Shown here: positions 39,546-49,317 of the stretch, in pieces | How the letters are laid out: each line of letters begins with the position of its first letter | Numbering within the stretch: the stretch's first letter is position 1 | Source: Kiritimatiellia bacterium | GTDB taxonomy: Bacteria > Verrucomicrobiota > Kiritimatiellia > UBA8416 > JADHWI01 | Direction of reading: 5' to 3' | Length of the DNA: 64,000 nt | Assembly (NCBI GenBank): GCA_030744755.1 | Contig: JASLPY010000020.1 | Location: 1-64,000, forward strand | Notes under the pieces: model-generated | Seen by the model: only the letters and a program-made list of their open reading frames with translations | Told to the model about the DNA's origin: nothing | Databases searched by the model: none | Program-made: the position numbers and the translations under genes

Positions 39546-41108
39546 ATGAAACGATTTCTGTTCGCAGTCGCGGTTCTCACTGCGGTGTGCAGCTGTCATG
39601 CTGTCGCGGCGGCTTTGAGTCCGTTCGAAAGCGAGACCTGGTCCATTCCTGCGAACGGTGTGGACACCCGGATACTGGCTGTTCTGAAGCAGAAAGGAAT
39701 TGATCCCGCGTACCCCTGTTCGGATGAAGTCTTTATCCGGCGACTGTACCTGGACGTAATAGGCACCCTTCCCGAGCCCTCGGGCGTTCCCGGTTTTCTG
39801 CAGGACGATCGTCCGGGCAAACGTGCGCGACTGATTGACGATCTGCTGGAGAGGAAGGAGTATGCCGATTACTGGACCCTCAAGTGGTGCGATCTACTTC
39901 GGGTCAAGGCGGAGTTTCCCATCAACCTCTGGCCCAACGCCGTGCAGGCCTACCACCGCTGGATCTGGAACTCCGTCAAGAAGAACCGTCCGTATGACGA
40001 GTTTGCCCGGGAACTTCTGACCTCCAGCGGCAGCAATTTTCGCGTACCCCCAGTGAACTTCTACCGTGCAGTTCAGAGCCCCGAGCCCCCGGCTCTCGCA
40101 GAGGCCGTGGCCCTCACCCTGATGGGGTCACGCGTAGGAAGCTGGCCGGCAGACCGCCGCGATGGCATGGCCGCGTTCTTCTCGCGGGTGGCTTTCAAAG
40201 GCACTGACGAGTGGAAGGAACAGATCGTACAGTGCGATCCTGCAAAAAGAGATCCGTTCAAGGCGCTGCTCCCGGACGGTACCACCGGACGGGTCGAGGC
40301 AGGTGTCGATCCGCGTGTGACTTTCGCAAACTGGCTGATCACTCCGGAGAACCCCTGGTTCACGCGCAGCATCGTCAACCGCCTGTGGGCATGGCTGCTG
40401 GGACGGGGCATTATCCACGAGCCGGACGATATTCGGCCGGGGAACCAGCCCGTCAATCCGGAGTTGTTGAGCTACCTGCAGCAGGAGTTGGTCGGAGCCA
40501 GGTACGACCTCAAGCATGTATTCCGATTGATCCTGAACTCCCGTACCTACCAGCAGTCCTCTATTGCGCGTGGCCGCCAGGAGGAGGCCGAAGCCCTGTT
40601 TGCCTGCTACTCGATCCGCCGGCTCGACGCAGAGGTCCTGGTCGACGCCCTCGACTGGCTGGGTGGAAGAGGGCAGAACTACGAAAGTCGCATCCCGGAA
40701 CCGTTCACATGGATCCCTGAAGAGCAACGAACCATCGAACTGGCGGACGGCAGCATCACCAGTACGTTCCTGATGATGTTCGGGCGTCCGCCCCGTGACA
40801 CGGGGCTTGAATCCGAACGCAGTACCGATGCGACCGATGCGCAGCGACTTTTCATGCTGAACTCCACGGATGTCTACAACCGGATCTCCCGCAGCCTGCG
40901 GCTGCGCAGGATCACCATGGCGGCGGGCGGAGACCGGGTCAAGCTGGTCCGTGGACTGTACATGACGCTTCTGTCACGCGAACCCACGATGGCCGAACAG
41001 ACCAAGGCGGAGAGCTACTGGCAGAATTCGAAATCAGGCTCGAATGAGGCGGCGACGGATTTGGCGTGGGCACTTATCAACAGTATGGAATTCATGTACC
41101 GGCACTGA
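39546..41108 (+). CDS. DUF1549/DUF1553 secreted protein
   Basis: A 520-residue protein of the PSD1 type found almost only in PVC bacteria. The start at 39546 has GGGAAGG upstream and a clean signal peptide (MKRFLFAVAVLTAVCSCHA). DUF1549 spans ~40-190 (FIRRLYLDVIGTLPEP, WTLKWCDLLRVKAEFP). DUF1553 spans ~265-510 (RVTFANWLITPENPWFTRSI, VNRLWAWLLGRGI, RLILNSRTYQQSS, LDAEVLVDALDWL). No cytochrome-c domain or CxxCH is present, unlike many relatives. It is followed within 30 bp by DUF1501, the usual partner. The biochemical function of the pair is unknown. Confidence 0.9.
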   Translation: MKRFLFAVAVLTAVCSCHAVAAALSPFESETWSIPANGVDTRILAVLKQKGIDPAYPCSDEVFIRRLYLDVIGTLPEPSGVPGFLQDDRPGKRARLIDDLLERKEYADYWTLKWCDLLRVKAEFPINLWPNAVQAYHRWIWNSVKKNRPYDEFARELLTSSGSNFRVPPVNFYRAVQSPEPPALAEAVALTLMGSRVGSWPADRRDGMAAFFSRVAFKGTDEWKEQIVQCDPAKRDPFKALLPDGTTGRVEAGVDPRVTFANWLITPENPWFTRSIVNRLWAWLLGRGIIHEPDDIRPGNQPVNPELLSYLQQELVGARYDLKHVFRLILNSRTYQQSSIARGRQEEAEALFACYSIRRLDAEVLVDALDWLGGRGQNYESRIPEPFTWIPEEQRTIELADGSITSTFLMMFGRPPRDTGLESERSTDATDAQRLFMLNSTDVYNRISRSLRLRRITMAAGGDRVKLVRGLYMTLLSREPTMAEQTKAESYWQNSKSGSNEAATDLAWALINSMEFMYRH

Positions 41109-41137
41109 AACTGATGCATGTACAAGGCGAGGCAATC

Positions 41138-42472
41138 ATGAACCAAAAGACACCAGGACAGCTCATGACCCGGCGCGAAATGCAGAAACGCATGCTGCTG
41201 GGAGCAGCCGGGCTGGCTGCCGCGCATCACATGCCGGCCTTCGCCCAGCCCGCGACCCCGGTGGCAACGGCCAAGGCGGTCATCCAGATCTGGATGTGGG
41301 GCGGTCCCCCTCACATTGACACCTTCGACCCTAAACCCGACGCCGGTTACGACTACTGCGGGCCGTTCAACAGGCCGATCGATACCAACGTGCCGGGGAT
41401 GCAGATCGGTCAGCTCTTGCCGCAGCTCGCCCAGCAGGCCGACAAGTATTCCATCATTCGCAGCATGACCCACGGTAACAACGGTCACGAGACTGCGTCA
41501 TACATTGTGCAGACGGGCCATAAGCCCGGCGGGCGGTTAGTCTTCCCGTCTCTCGGGGCCATAGTTTCCAAGTTCAAAGGATACGACACTGGCTACAGCA
41601 GCCTCATCCCGCCCTACGTCGTGCTGACGCAATCCCAGGGTCGTTTCGATCCGGCTGGTTTCTTTGGACCGCGCTACAAGCCTTTCGTTACGGGCGGAGA
41701 TCCGAATGCATCGCGTTTCGCCGTGGAGGGAGTTGTCTCCGGAAACATCTCTGACGAGCGTCAGAAGAGCCGCCGGGAACTTTTACATTCACTGGATTCG
41801 CTCAAACAGGCTCTGCCCGAACACCCGGTGTCGATGAAGCTCGGCTCGCTTGAGGACAAGGCTTACGAGATGATCCTCGGCGATGCCGGAAAGTTGTTCG
41901 ATCTCTCCACGGAGGACAACGAGCTCCGCCAGCGCTACGGTCGGAATAGATTCGGCCAATCCTGCCTGATGGCCCGTCGCCTGGTGGGCGCCGGCGTTCC
42001 GTTTGTGACCATCAACTACGGTGGGTGGGACACGCACAAGCAGCATTTCCAGAGCATGCGGACGAAGCTGCCGCAGATGGACGCCGCCATGGCGACACTG
42101 TTGCAGGATCTCAAGGATCACGGTCTTCTGGACAGCACTATCGTCTGGTGGAGCGGCGAGTTCGGGCGCACTCCGAAGGTGGCATGGCCCGCACCTTGGA
42201 ACGGTGGCCGACATCACTTTGGCCAGTGTTTCTCCGCGCTACTGGCAGGTGGCGGGTTCAAGGGCGGCAAGGTGATAGGCGCATCGGATGCCACCGGAGA
42301 GAAAGTAGCAGAGCGTCCGGTCTACCCACCGGACCTGCTGGGTAGCATTTGCGAGCGGATGGGCATCAATCCCGACGAGTCATTGCCTAACCGGCGAGGC
42401 ATGGAATTGAAGGTCATGGCTTCCGGAGAGGAGTTCGGAGAGGGTGGGGGACGGTTGACGGAGATTGTGTAG
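41138..42472 (+). CDS. DUF1501 protein, Tat-exported
   Basis: A 444-residue DUF1501 protein, distantly related to the sulfatase/alkaline-phosphatase fold. The start at 41138 (MNQKTPGQL) follows AGGCGAGG. MTRREMQKRMLLGAAGLAAA is a Tat-type signal. Family blocks are IQIWMWGGPPHIDTFDPKPD, MTHGNNGHETASYIVQTGH, GGWDTHKQHF and WWSGEFGRTP. It pairs with the upstream DUF1549/1553 protein. A partnership in the periplasm is inferred from their constant co-occurrence; the activity is not known. Confidence 0.92.
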   Translation: MNQKTPGQLMTRREMQKRMLLGAAGLAAAHHMPAFAQPATPVATAKAVIQIWMWGGPPHIDTFDPKPDAGYDYCGPFNRPIDTNVPGMQIGQLLPQLAQQADKYSIIRSMTHGNNGHETASYIVQTGHKPGGRLVFPSLGAIVSKFKGYDTGYSSLIPPYVVLTQSQGRFDPAGFFGPRYKPFVTGGDPNASRFAVEGVVSGNISDERQKSRRELLHSLDSLKQALPEHPVSMKLGSLEDKAYEMILGDAGKLFDLSTEDNELRQRYGRNRFGQSCLMARRLVGAGVPFVTINYGGWDTHKQHFQSMRTKLPQMDAAMATLLQDLKDHGLLDSTIVWWSGEFGRTPKVAWPAPWNGGRHHFGQCFSALLAGGGFKGGKVIGASDATGEKVAERPVYPPDLLGSICERMGINPDESLPNRRGMELKVMASGEEFGEGGGRLTEIV

Positions 42473-42658
42473 ATTCGTGGTATGAGGTGTCAGGTGTCAG
42501 GTGTGAGGTGTAGATCTCGTCTCCAAAGGTTTTTCGGGCTCACGGGTGCCAGAGTAGGGGTGCCCCAGGCCCTCGGGTACCCCAGTAGATGGTTTGGGGC
42601 AGGGTCTGCCCCGAATGGCACTAACCTGAAGGGCTCGCGCACGCGCATGCTCTATCTC

Positions 42659-42717
42659 GTCCACCTCGTAGCGGTGGACGTACTGTCTGGAAGTAGGTCC
42701 ACCGCTACGAGGTGGAC
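42659..42717. repeat. REPIN-like double palindrome, copy 1
   Basis: GTCCACCTCGTAGCGGTGGAC (written as the 21-bp interval 42659-42679) is matched perfectly by its reverse complement at 42697-42717 across 17 nt. Each arm is itself palindromic (GTCCACC with GGTGGAC). The right arm ends 1 bp before the ATG of the PPC gene and supplies its GAGGTGG ribosome-binding sequence. A diverged copy is at 55459-55517. Confidence 0.7.
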
Positions 42718-42718
42718 C

Positions 42719-45031
42719 ATGGCGGGGTCGCTTAAGTCAGTGCCATTCGTAGCCTTACTCTCCGCTTCGCTGATGCTTGCGTGCTGCCTGCCGAGCGCTG
42801 CGGCGCCACCGCAGATCGGCTATGCCTTCCCGGCAGGCGGGCAGCGTGGCACCACCTTCATGGTCGAGGTAGGGGGGCAATCTCTCAGTGAGGTCGACGC
42901 TGTACGCATATCCGGTCAGGGAGTACGTGCATCGGTGCTGGAGTACGCGCAGCCACTTGACAACGACGAACGCGGGCGGACCGAACGGTTTCTGAACGAA
43001 ATAGTACGCCGCCGATGGTCCGCGAAGGTCATGGAACGGGTCGCCAAGGAGACTAACGAGCCGGCCTTGCCAGATCATCCCTGGCTTCGGGACATGGACG
43101 AGAAAAGCCCGAGTGAGCTGGATCTACTGAGAACGAGGCTGTTTGACCCGAAAAAACAGCCAAACGTGCAGATCCGCGAGCAGGTGGTGGTTGAAATCAC
43201 CATCGACCGGGATGCGCAAATGGGCGACCGGGAACTGAGACTGGCCTCCGCTGAAGGGCTGAGTAATCCCCTGTGCTTCCAGGTGGGCAAGCTGCCGGAG
43301 GTCTGCGAGAAGGCTTTCGCAGGAGGCCAGGCTGCACCCGTACTGGATCTGCCTGTGCTGCTCAACGGCCGAATCACGCCGGGAGAACTCGACCATGTCC
43401 GCTTGCGTGCGCGGAGCGGCCAGAGACTCGTGATAAGCCTGCAGGCCCGGCGATTGATCCCGTACCTGGCTGACGCCGTACCCGGATGGTTCCAGGCCAC
43501 TATGGCGCTTTATGATTCAAACGGCGACGAAGTGGCCTGGGGCGACGATTACCGTTTCGACCCAGATCCCGTACTTTTCTGCGAAATTCCTGCAGACGGT
43601 GTGTACAAGCTCGGGATCCGCGATGCCATCTACCGCGGCCGGGACGACTTCGTTTACCGAATCGCCGTGGGGGAGCTTCCCTTCGTCACGGGGGTCTTCC
43701 CCCTCGGTGGCCAGACGGGCGTCCCGCTGAAGACCTCGATCCGGGGTTGGAACCTCCCCGTTAAGACACTGCAGCTTGATATGCAGCCCGGCTCCGACGC
43801 CATACGGCAGTCCACGGTTGGTGCGGACCAGGGATTCTGCAACGAAGTGCTCTATGCCGTGAATGCACTACGGGAGGCCACCGAGGCTGAGCCCAACAAT
43901 GTAACGGGCAAGGCTCAGCAGGTCGTGTTTCCGCTGATCGTCAACGGACGTATCGAGAGTCCCACCGATGTCGATGTGTTCCGGTTCGAGGGTAAAGCCG
44001 GCCAGGCGATCGTGGCCGAAGTGTATGCCCGTCGGCTGAACTCACCGCTTGATTCGGTGCTGCGCCTGGTTGATCCGAAGGGGGAAGAAGTCGCCCTCAA
44101 CGACGACCACAAAGACCCGGAGATGGGATTGATAACGCACCAGGCCGACTCGTACATGCGGGTCGAACTACCGCATGACGGGGCGTACCTGCTGTTTCTT
44201 TCAGACGCACAGCATAAGGGCGGCGAAGCTCATGCGTATCGTCTGCAGATCAGGCATGTGCAGCCCGATTTTGCTTTGCGGCTGGTACCGTCCTGCATCA
44301 ACCTGCCTGCAGGGGGGACGGCGAAGGTCACCGTTCACGCGTTGCGGAAAGACGGTTTCGAAGGGGACATCAATCTGGTCATGGTTGATACCCCGGACGG
44401 CTTCACGCTGAAGAATACCCGGATTCCCTCCGGTGAGAAGTCGATCGAGACGACACTCAGCGCACCACCGGACGTTTTCCGGCAGGTCTTTCCTACACAG
44501 ATCGAAGGGCGTGCGGAAATCGGCGGTGTAACGGTAGGTCGCCCGGTGGTCCCGGCGGAAGACATGATGCAGGCATTTCTCTGGCGCTTTCTCGTGCCAC
44601 GGCAGGAATTGCTGGTTGCGATCCACGGAACCCGCCCCGTGCCGGCGGTTTGGCGCCCCATCGCGCAGGGCTTTCGGGCCTCCGACGGCGTTCCTGTCCG
44701 CATTCCCCTGGGAGGCACCGGCCGGGTGGAGATCAAGGCACCGCAGATTCTGCCGGATGGCGGGCAGACCGCACTCTCGTCGGTTCAGTTCCGTCTCTGC
44801 AATCGCCCCAGCGGTGTTACGCTTCGGGAGACAACCGTGGGGGCCACCGGGGTGGCTCTCACGCTGAAAGCCGATCCGAACACCGCCCTGGTCGGGGACG
44901 CTTCGCATGTGATCGTTGAGGCGTACGTGAAGGCGATCGCGGGAAACGGAGCCGACCCATTGATGGGCCGCAGGAACCGGGTCGATCTCGGGGTGCTGCC
45001 CGCTATTGCGTACGAGATCGTGCAACCCTGA
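42719..45031 (+). CDS. Secreted PPC-domain protein
   Basis: A 770-residue protein with PPC (pre-peptidase C-terminal) beta-sandwich domains, for example VDVFRFEGKAGQAIVAEVYA (~420-440) and an earlier copy around residues 200-330. The start at 42719 (MAGSLKSVPFVALLSASLML) gives a signal peptide and uses GAGGTGG from the REPIN-like repeat. The longer frame upstream runs through repeat DNA and is spurious. It is the usual third member of DUF1549/1553-DUF1501 clusters and has no peptidase domain. Probably a cell-surface binding or scaffold protein. Confidence 0.8.
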   Translation: MAGSLKSVPFVALLSASLMLACCLPSAAAPPQIGYAFPAGGQRGTTFMVEVGGQSLSEVDAVRISGQGVRASVLEYAQPLDNDERGRTERFLNEIVRRRWSAKVMERVAKETNEPALPDHPWLRDMDEKSPSELDLLRTRLFDPKKQPNVQIREQVVVEITIDRDAQMGDRELRLASAEGLSNPLCFQVGKLPEVCEKAFAGGQAAPVLDLPVLLNGRITPGELDHVRLRARSGQRLVISLQARRLIPYLADAVPGWFQATMALYDSNGDEVAWGDDYRFDPDPVLFCEIPADGVYKLGIRDAIYRGRDDFVYRIAVGELPFVTGVFPLGGQTGVPLKTSIRGWNLPVKTLQLDMQPGSDAIRQSTVGADQGFCNEVLYAVNALREATEAEPNNVTGKAQQVVFPLIVNGRIESPTDVDVFRFEGKAGQAIVAEVYARRLNSPLDSVLRLVDPKGEEVALNDDHKDPEMGLITHQADSYMRVELPHDGAYLLFLSDAQHKGGEAHAYRLQIRHVQPDFALRLVPSCINLPAGGTAKVTVHALRKDGFEGDINLVMVDTPDGFTLKNTRIPSGEKSIETTLSAPPDVFRQVFPTQIEGRAEIGGVTVGRPVVPAEDMMQAFLWRFLVPRQELLVAIHGTRPVPAVWRPIAQGFRASDGVPVRIPLGGTGRVEIKAPQILPDGGQTALSSVQFRLCNRPSGVTLRETTVGATGVALTLKADPNTALVGDASHVIVEAYVKAIAGNGADPLMGRRNRVDLGVLPAIAYEIVQP

Positions 45032-45050
45032 GGGAGAGGAAGACAAGAGA

Positions 45051-45866
45051 ATGAGCAGATCAGTTTCCAGTAGGCCAACGCGACGATGGCAGAAACCCGC
45101 CCTGTCGAGCGCTCCAGTCAGCATCAGCAGGACTATCATGGCAGGTGCGGCAGCGACGGTGTTACTGGCTACCTCGGGACTGTCATGGTCGGAGGATTCT
45201 CTCAACGTGCAGCTGCACCCATCGGGTATGGTTGAGGTCGGCCGGGAAAAGGTGAGCCTGGCTATAATTGATCTGAACGCCCACGGCGTGGGATGGGAAT
45301 ACGCTTCGCAGAAGGACACCAAGGCTAAAGTCACTGACCTCCCCGGTAAGAAGGGAAAGCTGTTCTCGGGCTCCTTTGAGATACCTAAGTCTGAAGGCGG
45401 GGCCATCCAGTACACCGAAACCGTAAGAACGCTTTCCGAAGGCCTTGAGATCGAGTACGACCTGACCATGACGAAAACTATGAAGCTCAACGGCCTGCAG
45501 CTCTCCATCAGCTTGCCGGAGGCCCAGTATGCGGGCAAAGAGATTATGATATCGCAACTCCGCAACGACCCGGAACTCGTGGGAATTCCGAAAGAGCACA
45601 CGGAAGGGAGGTCCCAGATCTGGACTGGAGCGGGATCCAGAATCGAATTGGCGAAAGGCACCGATGATGCTGTCACGATCGAGCTGCGTGCCCCGACGGA
45701 TGTGCTGGTTCAGGATCTTCGCCAGTGGGAAAGTCCATTCTTCGAGATCCGTTTTCCGGCCCTCACGGACTACTCGGGCAGAGAGATCTCGGCCGGGGCC
45801 AGGTTCCACATCGACCTCATAGTCACATTTGCCGCACCGGTACGGCTTAGTAAGCCCCAGCCATAA
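45051..45866 (+). CDS. Exported protein of unknown function
   Basis: A 271-residue protein starting at 45051 behind AGAGGAAG. A long positively charged N-region precedes a hydrophobic stretch (IMAGAAATVLLATSGLSWS), giving an unusually extended signal. The mature part is beta-rich with no motif I know (LNVQLHPSGMVEVGREKV, IEYDLTMTKTMKLNGLQLSI). It follows the PPC gene after 19 bp and is probably co-transcribed. It may be a beta-sandwich binding protein. Confidence 0.6.
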   Translation: MSRSVSSRPTRRWQKPALSSAPVSISRTIMAGAAATVLLATSGLSWSEDSLNVQLHPSGMVEVGREKVSLAIIDLNAHGVGWEYASQKDTKAKVTDLPGKKGKLFSGSFEIPKSEGGAIQYTETVRTLSEGLEIEYDLTMTKTMKLNGLQLSISLPEAQYAGKEIMISQLRNDPELVGIPKEHTEGRSQIWTGAGSRIELAKGTDDAVTIELRAPTDVLVQDLRQWESPFFEIRFPALTDYSGREISAGARFHIDLIVTFAAPVRLSKPQP

Positions 45867-46068
45867 TCTGTGCAGCATGCTCCAGGTGTTGCCAAACCAA
45901 TTGGGCAGTTCATCATCTCTCCTCGTCCAGACGTCCTGACGCGATAGCTCCCTGCTATTGACGCGATTGTCCTCTTTCGCCGGCATGTCGGACGTGCTAG
46001 TATCCTCATCTGCTTTTATAAATCGTTGGTTGTGAAGGGGCGCGTGTGCGCCCGAGGGAGCATGGGAC

Positions 46069-49000
46069 ATGAGATTTGGTCTGCTATGTATGCTGGGAGC
46101 GTTTGCTCTTGCGCTGTCGTGCGGCGTGGCACATGGCGAGAAGGCCGGGGAAGAGATTCTCTATCCTAGTAAGGCCTTCTCAAAACTCGACACTTTTGAA
46201 GCGCTCAATCTCGAAGACGCCGACAAGCTTTACGGAAAGCGCGACTATGCCGGCGCCTATTCGGCCTACAAGGCCTATTCGTTTGAGTTCACAAAGAGCC
46301 CGGCGCTCTCGTACGTGCTCCTGCGCATGGGGCGATGCCTGCACCAGGTCGGCAAGCGCAACGCGGCCATCAAGGCTTACCAGGACGTCGTCGACTACTT
46401 CCCGGACGATGTGCGCTATGCTGCCGCTGCCCTCTACTACATCGGTCAGTGCCACCAGCAGAATGGGGACGTTGCCAGGCAGACCGCTGTCTGGGCGCGC
46501 ATGGTCAAGGACGATGACTACGTCGCCCAGCCCAACTCCGGAACAGCGCTGGTCCACCTGGCCGGCGCCATGGACAAGCTCGAGAAATTCGAGGAGGCCG
46601 CCGAATACCGCTGGCGCACGGCCGTGAACTTCGCCGTGAGCAACGAGCGTGCTGCGGCCGATGCACGGAATGCGGTGATCTACCACTACGCCTGCCGCAG
46701 GCCCAACCACGACAAACTCAAGGAATTCTTCGTCGCCACCAACGCCTTCGCAGACCGCAACGGCAAGGGCGATAATCCACAGGAAGACAGGCGCTACTGG
46801 GACGCTGCCCTGGGCTCCGCCCTTGGGGCAAAGGAGAATAAGGAAAGTGTCGGCCGCTACTGGGTCGGCAAGTTCGGCAACCTGTTCCCCAAGGACGACG
46901 GGTTGCGGGTCAAGCTCTTCAACCTGCAGAGGGTCTACGAGAAAGACAAAGATGCCTGGGCGGCGCGGATGGACAAGCAGTTCAAGCTCACACCGGCCAC
47001 ACTTGGGCGCGTTGCCGGCTGGATCGCGTATTTCAACTGGGACCCAACCCTCGAGCTGGCGTTTGCCATGAAGCACGGCGGGCCGCTGGTGGCGTCGGCG
47101 AAGCCGGACGAACGCACGGTGGTGATCGAGCAGATGCGCTGGAACCGCGACAAGTTCTACGAGAAATGGGTGCTCAAGACCGTGAGCGGATTAAAACCCG
47201 AGGAGAAGGTCTGGTTGATGAATCGCCTTCGCCATCCCTGCGGTTTGCACGAGCAGGCGACGTCAGTGTTGCGCCAGGTCAACGTCAACGGCATGGCGGA
47301 TACGCAGATTCGCGGTGTGGGCATGTTTGCCTCCTATTACCTGCCGGAAGAGGACGTGATCCGGTATTTTGCCAAGATGAAAGACAAGCTGGCGGCGACA
47401 AAGGCTCGGTTCGACTACTATGTCGGCGACCGTAACCACCCTCGCAACCCGGAAAAAGCGATTATCGAGATCCCTGCTCTGAGGAAATCCACAGAATATG
47501 CGGGCCCGGAACTGTCCTGGACCGAAGCTATGATGTACCGGCGTCTCAATCGCCACGAGGAAGCCATCAAGGCCTACCGCGCCGCCAACAAGCAACCCGA
47601 TTCAACCTGGGCGGTCACGGATTGCCTGGTGGCGATGAAGCAGTACGGCGCCGCGATCAAGAACGTGGCCGGGCTGGAATCGGTTAAAGCCACCGCACCC
47701 GCGGCCTGCCTCAAGATCGCCGACATCTACAAAGCGGCCGGCGACAAGGGCAAAGAAGTGGAACAGCTCCAGCTCGTCTTGCGCCGTTACCGGGGCTCGG
47801 ACGTTCACGTGCGGGCCGCACTGGGTTCGGTGATGATTGACCGCGTATCGCGGAACTTCGGCGCCGCGCTGGAGGAGCTGGACAAGCTGCTGAGCATCAA
47901 GGTCCCCGGTGCCCGCAGCAAGATCCACTATGCACGTGCTGAAGTCCTGATGGACCAGGAGGCTTACAAGGAGGCCCTTGAGGAGGTCGAGGCCGTGTTG
48001 CGACGCGAACCCGGGCACGAGGATGCGCGTATTCTGCGCGGCAAGATCGAGATCCTGATGCGCCGCCTGGTGGAAGCCACCGAGATCGAACTGGGGTTGA
48101 CGCGCGAGGACGAGGTCATGGAGCTGGTCGAAAAGGGCGCAGGCGAGCGCCTCGTGGAGCTGTTCAACGAAGCACAAGCTCGAGAGAGCGGGCTGTTGGG
48201 GAACTGGAACGCGGCCGGTATCCTGGATGCGCTGGTCGCCGCGGAGCATGCGCCGGCCCTCGACGTGGCGCGCGGCGCGCTGAAGCATGGCGATCCGCTC
48301 GTCCGCCGCGCGGCGGTGCAGGCGGTCTTCGCGATCGGCGGTGACGCGGAACTCAAGACCGTATTCGCATTTATCCGGCAGGCCACGGCGCTTGAGGACT
48401 TTGACGGCGCGGAACGTGCCCTGCTTTCGAAAAAGGACGACCCGGAGCATGTGCAGCGGGTCAGCAAGGCTGCGATCACACTGCTGCCGCGCAGCGAGCC
48501 GCCGTTGCGGCGTTCCCTGGCTTGGGTGCTGGGTCAATTCGGCGGCGAGGCCAACCTGGCCGCCATCCAGCAGGCGGCGGAAACCACTGAGGACGACGAC
48601 GACCTGAAAGAGATGGCCCTGGCGCTGGCCTACTCGCCCGACCGGGCCGCCAGCGAGAACCTGCTGACCCTGGTCAAGGGCGGCAAACGCATACGTGACA
48701 TTGTGGCACCGCTCAGCATTCACCGCATGGTGGGCCGCAACGGGATGGGAGACGTGACCGACCAGGAGCGCGTCAAGTTCGCCCGCGGCATTCTTAACCT
48801 GACGTACAACGAGCGGCTCGTCAGCTTCCTGAGTCGAGTCCATACGGGACAGGCCATGCAGTTGCTGTATGACGTGATGAAGATGAACCCCTCGATGTCC
48901 GCGAAAAGCATCATTGCGAGCGCGGAGGGCATCAGGCGTCCGAGCAAGCTCGATTCGCAGTTGGCGTCCGAGGTGCTGGCGGAGGTAATCGAGTACATCG

Positions 49001-49173
49001 AGGTGACCCACCTGCGTGGGGGCATGACCGAGCAGGTCGACGACTGGCGCAAAGCCATGGGGTACACGGAATGGAAAGGCCTTCAGGCCCGCGCCGGTCA
49101 GGCTCTGCTCAAATTCCACAAACCCAAGGAATCGGCCATTCCCACATTTGACGACATCGATTTGGATCTGTGA
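46069..49173 (+). CDS. Large exported TPR/HEAT-repeat protein
   Basis: A 1034-residue protein with a signal peptide (MRFGLLCMLGAFALALSCGV). TPR-like units are visible at ~50-165 (ADKLYGKRDYAGAYSAYKAY, LRMGRCLHQVGKRNAAIKAY) and ~480-680 (AMMYRRLNRHEEAIKAYRAA, KEALEEVEAVLRREPG). HEAT-like helices follow at ~730-900 (LVRRAAVQAVFAIGGDAELK, SLAWVLGQFGGEANLAAIQ). These make a protein-protein interaction scaffold in the periplasm. No enzymatic domain is seen. GAGGGAG precedes the ATG. It is monocistronic, 202 bp after the unknown gene and convergent with the PQQ gene. Confidence 0.8.
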   Translation: MRFGLLCMLGAFALALSCGVAHGEKAGEEILYPSKAFSKLDTFEALNLEDADKLYGKRDYAGAYSAYKAYSFEFTKSPALSYVLLRMGRCLHQVGKRNAAIKAYQDVVDYFPDDVRYAAAALYYIGQCHQQNGDVARQTAVWARMVKDDDYVAQPNSGTALVHLAGAMDKLEKFEEAAEYRWRTAVNFAVSNERAAADARNAVIYHYACRRPNHDKLKEFFVATNAFADRNGKGDNPQEDRRYWDAALGSALGAKENKESVGRYWVGKFGNLFPKDDGLRVKLFNLQRVYEKDKDAWAARMDKQFKLTPATLGRVAGWIAYFNWDPTLELAFAMKHGGPLVASAKPDERTVVIEQMRWNRDKFYEKWVLKTVSGLKPEEKVWLMNRLRHPCGLHEQATSVLRQVNVNGMADTQIRGVGMFASYYLPEEDVIRYFAKMKDKLAATKARFDYYVGDRNHPRNPEKAIIEIPALRKSTEYAGPELSWTEAMMYRRLNRHEEAIKAYRAANKQPDSTWAVTDCLVAMKQYGAAIKNVAGLESVKATAPAACLKIADIYKAAGDKGKEVEQLQLVLRRYRGSDVHVRAALGSVMIDRVSRNFGAALEELDKLLSIKVPGARSKIHYARAEVLMDQEAYKEALEEVEAVLRREPGHEDARILRGKIEILMRRLVEATEIELGLTREDEVMELVEKGAGERLVELFNEAQARESGLLGNWNAAGILDALVAAEHAPALDVARGALKHGDPLVRRAAVQAVFAIGGDAELKTVFAFIRQATALEDFDGAERALLSKKDDPEHVQRVSKAAITLLPRSEPPLRRSLAWVLGQFGGEANLAAIQQAAETTEDDDDLKEMALALAYSPDRAASENLLTLVKGGKRIRDIVAPLSIHRMVGRNGMGDVTDQERVKFARGILNLTYNERLVSFLSRVHTGQAMQLLYDVMKMNPSMSAKSIIASAEGIRRPSKLDSQLASEVLAEVIEYIEVTHLRGGMTEQVDDWRKAMGYTEWKGLQARAGQALLKFHKPKESAIPTFDDIDLDL

Positions 49174-49225
49174 TTCAGAGTTCAGGAGTCGGGGGTTCCA
49201 GGTCTGTCCGTCCAGGACATGTGAG

Positions 49226-49260
49226 GACGCCTGTTCTGCAGTGGAGGAATCCGGAGTTTT
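49226..49260. repeat. Dispersed repeat GCCTGTTCTGCAGTGGAGGA
   Basis: Matches 61809-61839 (GCCTGTCCTACAGTGGAAGG) with scattered substitutions. Both copies lie in spacers right after long genes. Confidence 0.4.
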
Positions 49261-49317
49261 CGTACGAAACTGACTGTGACTCAGAGACGAGCCTTCGTGT
49301 TTCAGGTTCCTTGACCG

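Noticed and set aside
42482..42718. N-terminal extension of the PPC gene
   Set aside because: The codons run through tandem GGTGTCA repeats and a REPIN-like palindrome. A signal peptide begins only at 42719.
47602..49119. 505-residue minus-strand frame opposite the TPR/HEAT gene
   Set aside because: Antisense shadow; composition (many histidine, glutamine and leucine) is typical of reverse-complement coding, and the plus frame has a signal peptide and TPR units.
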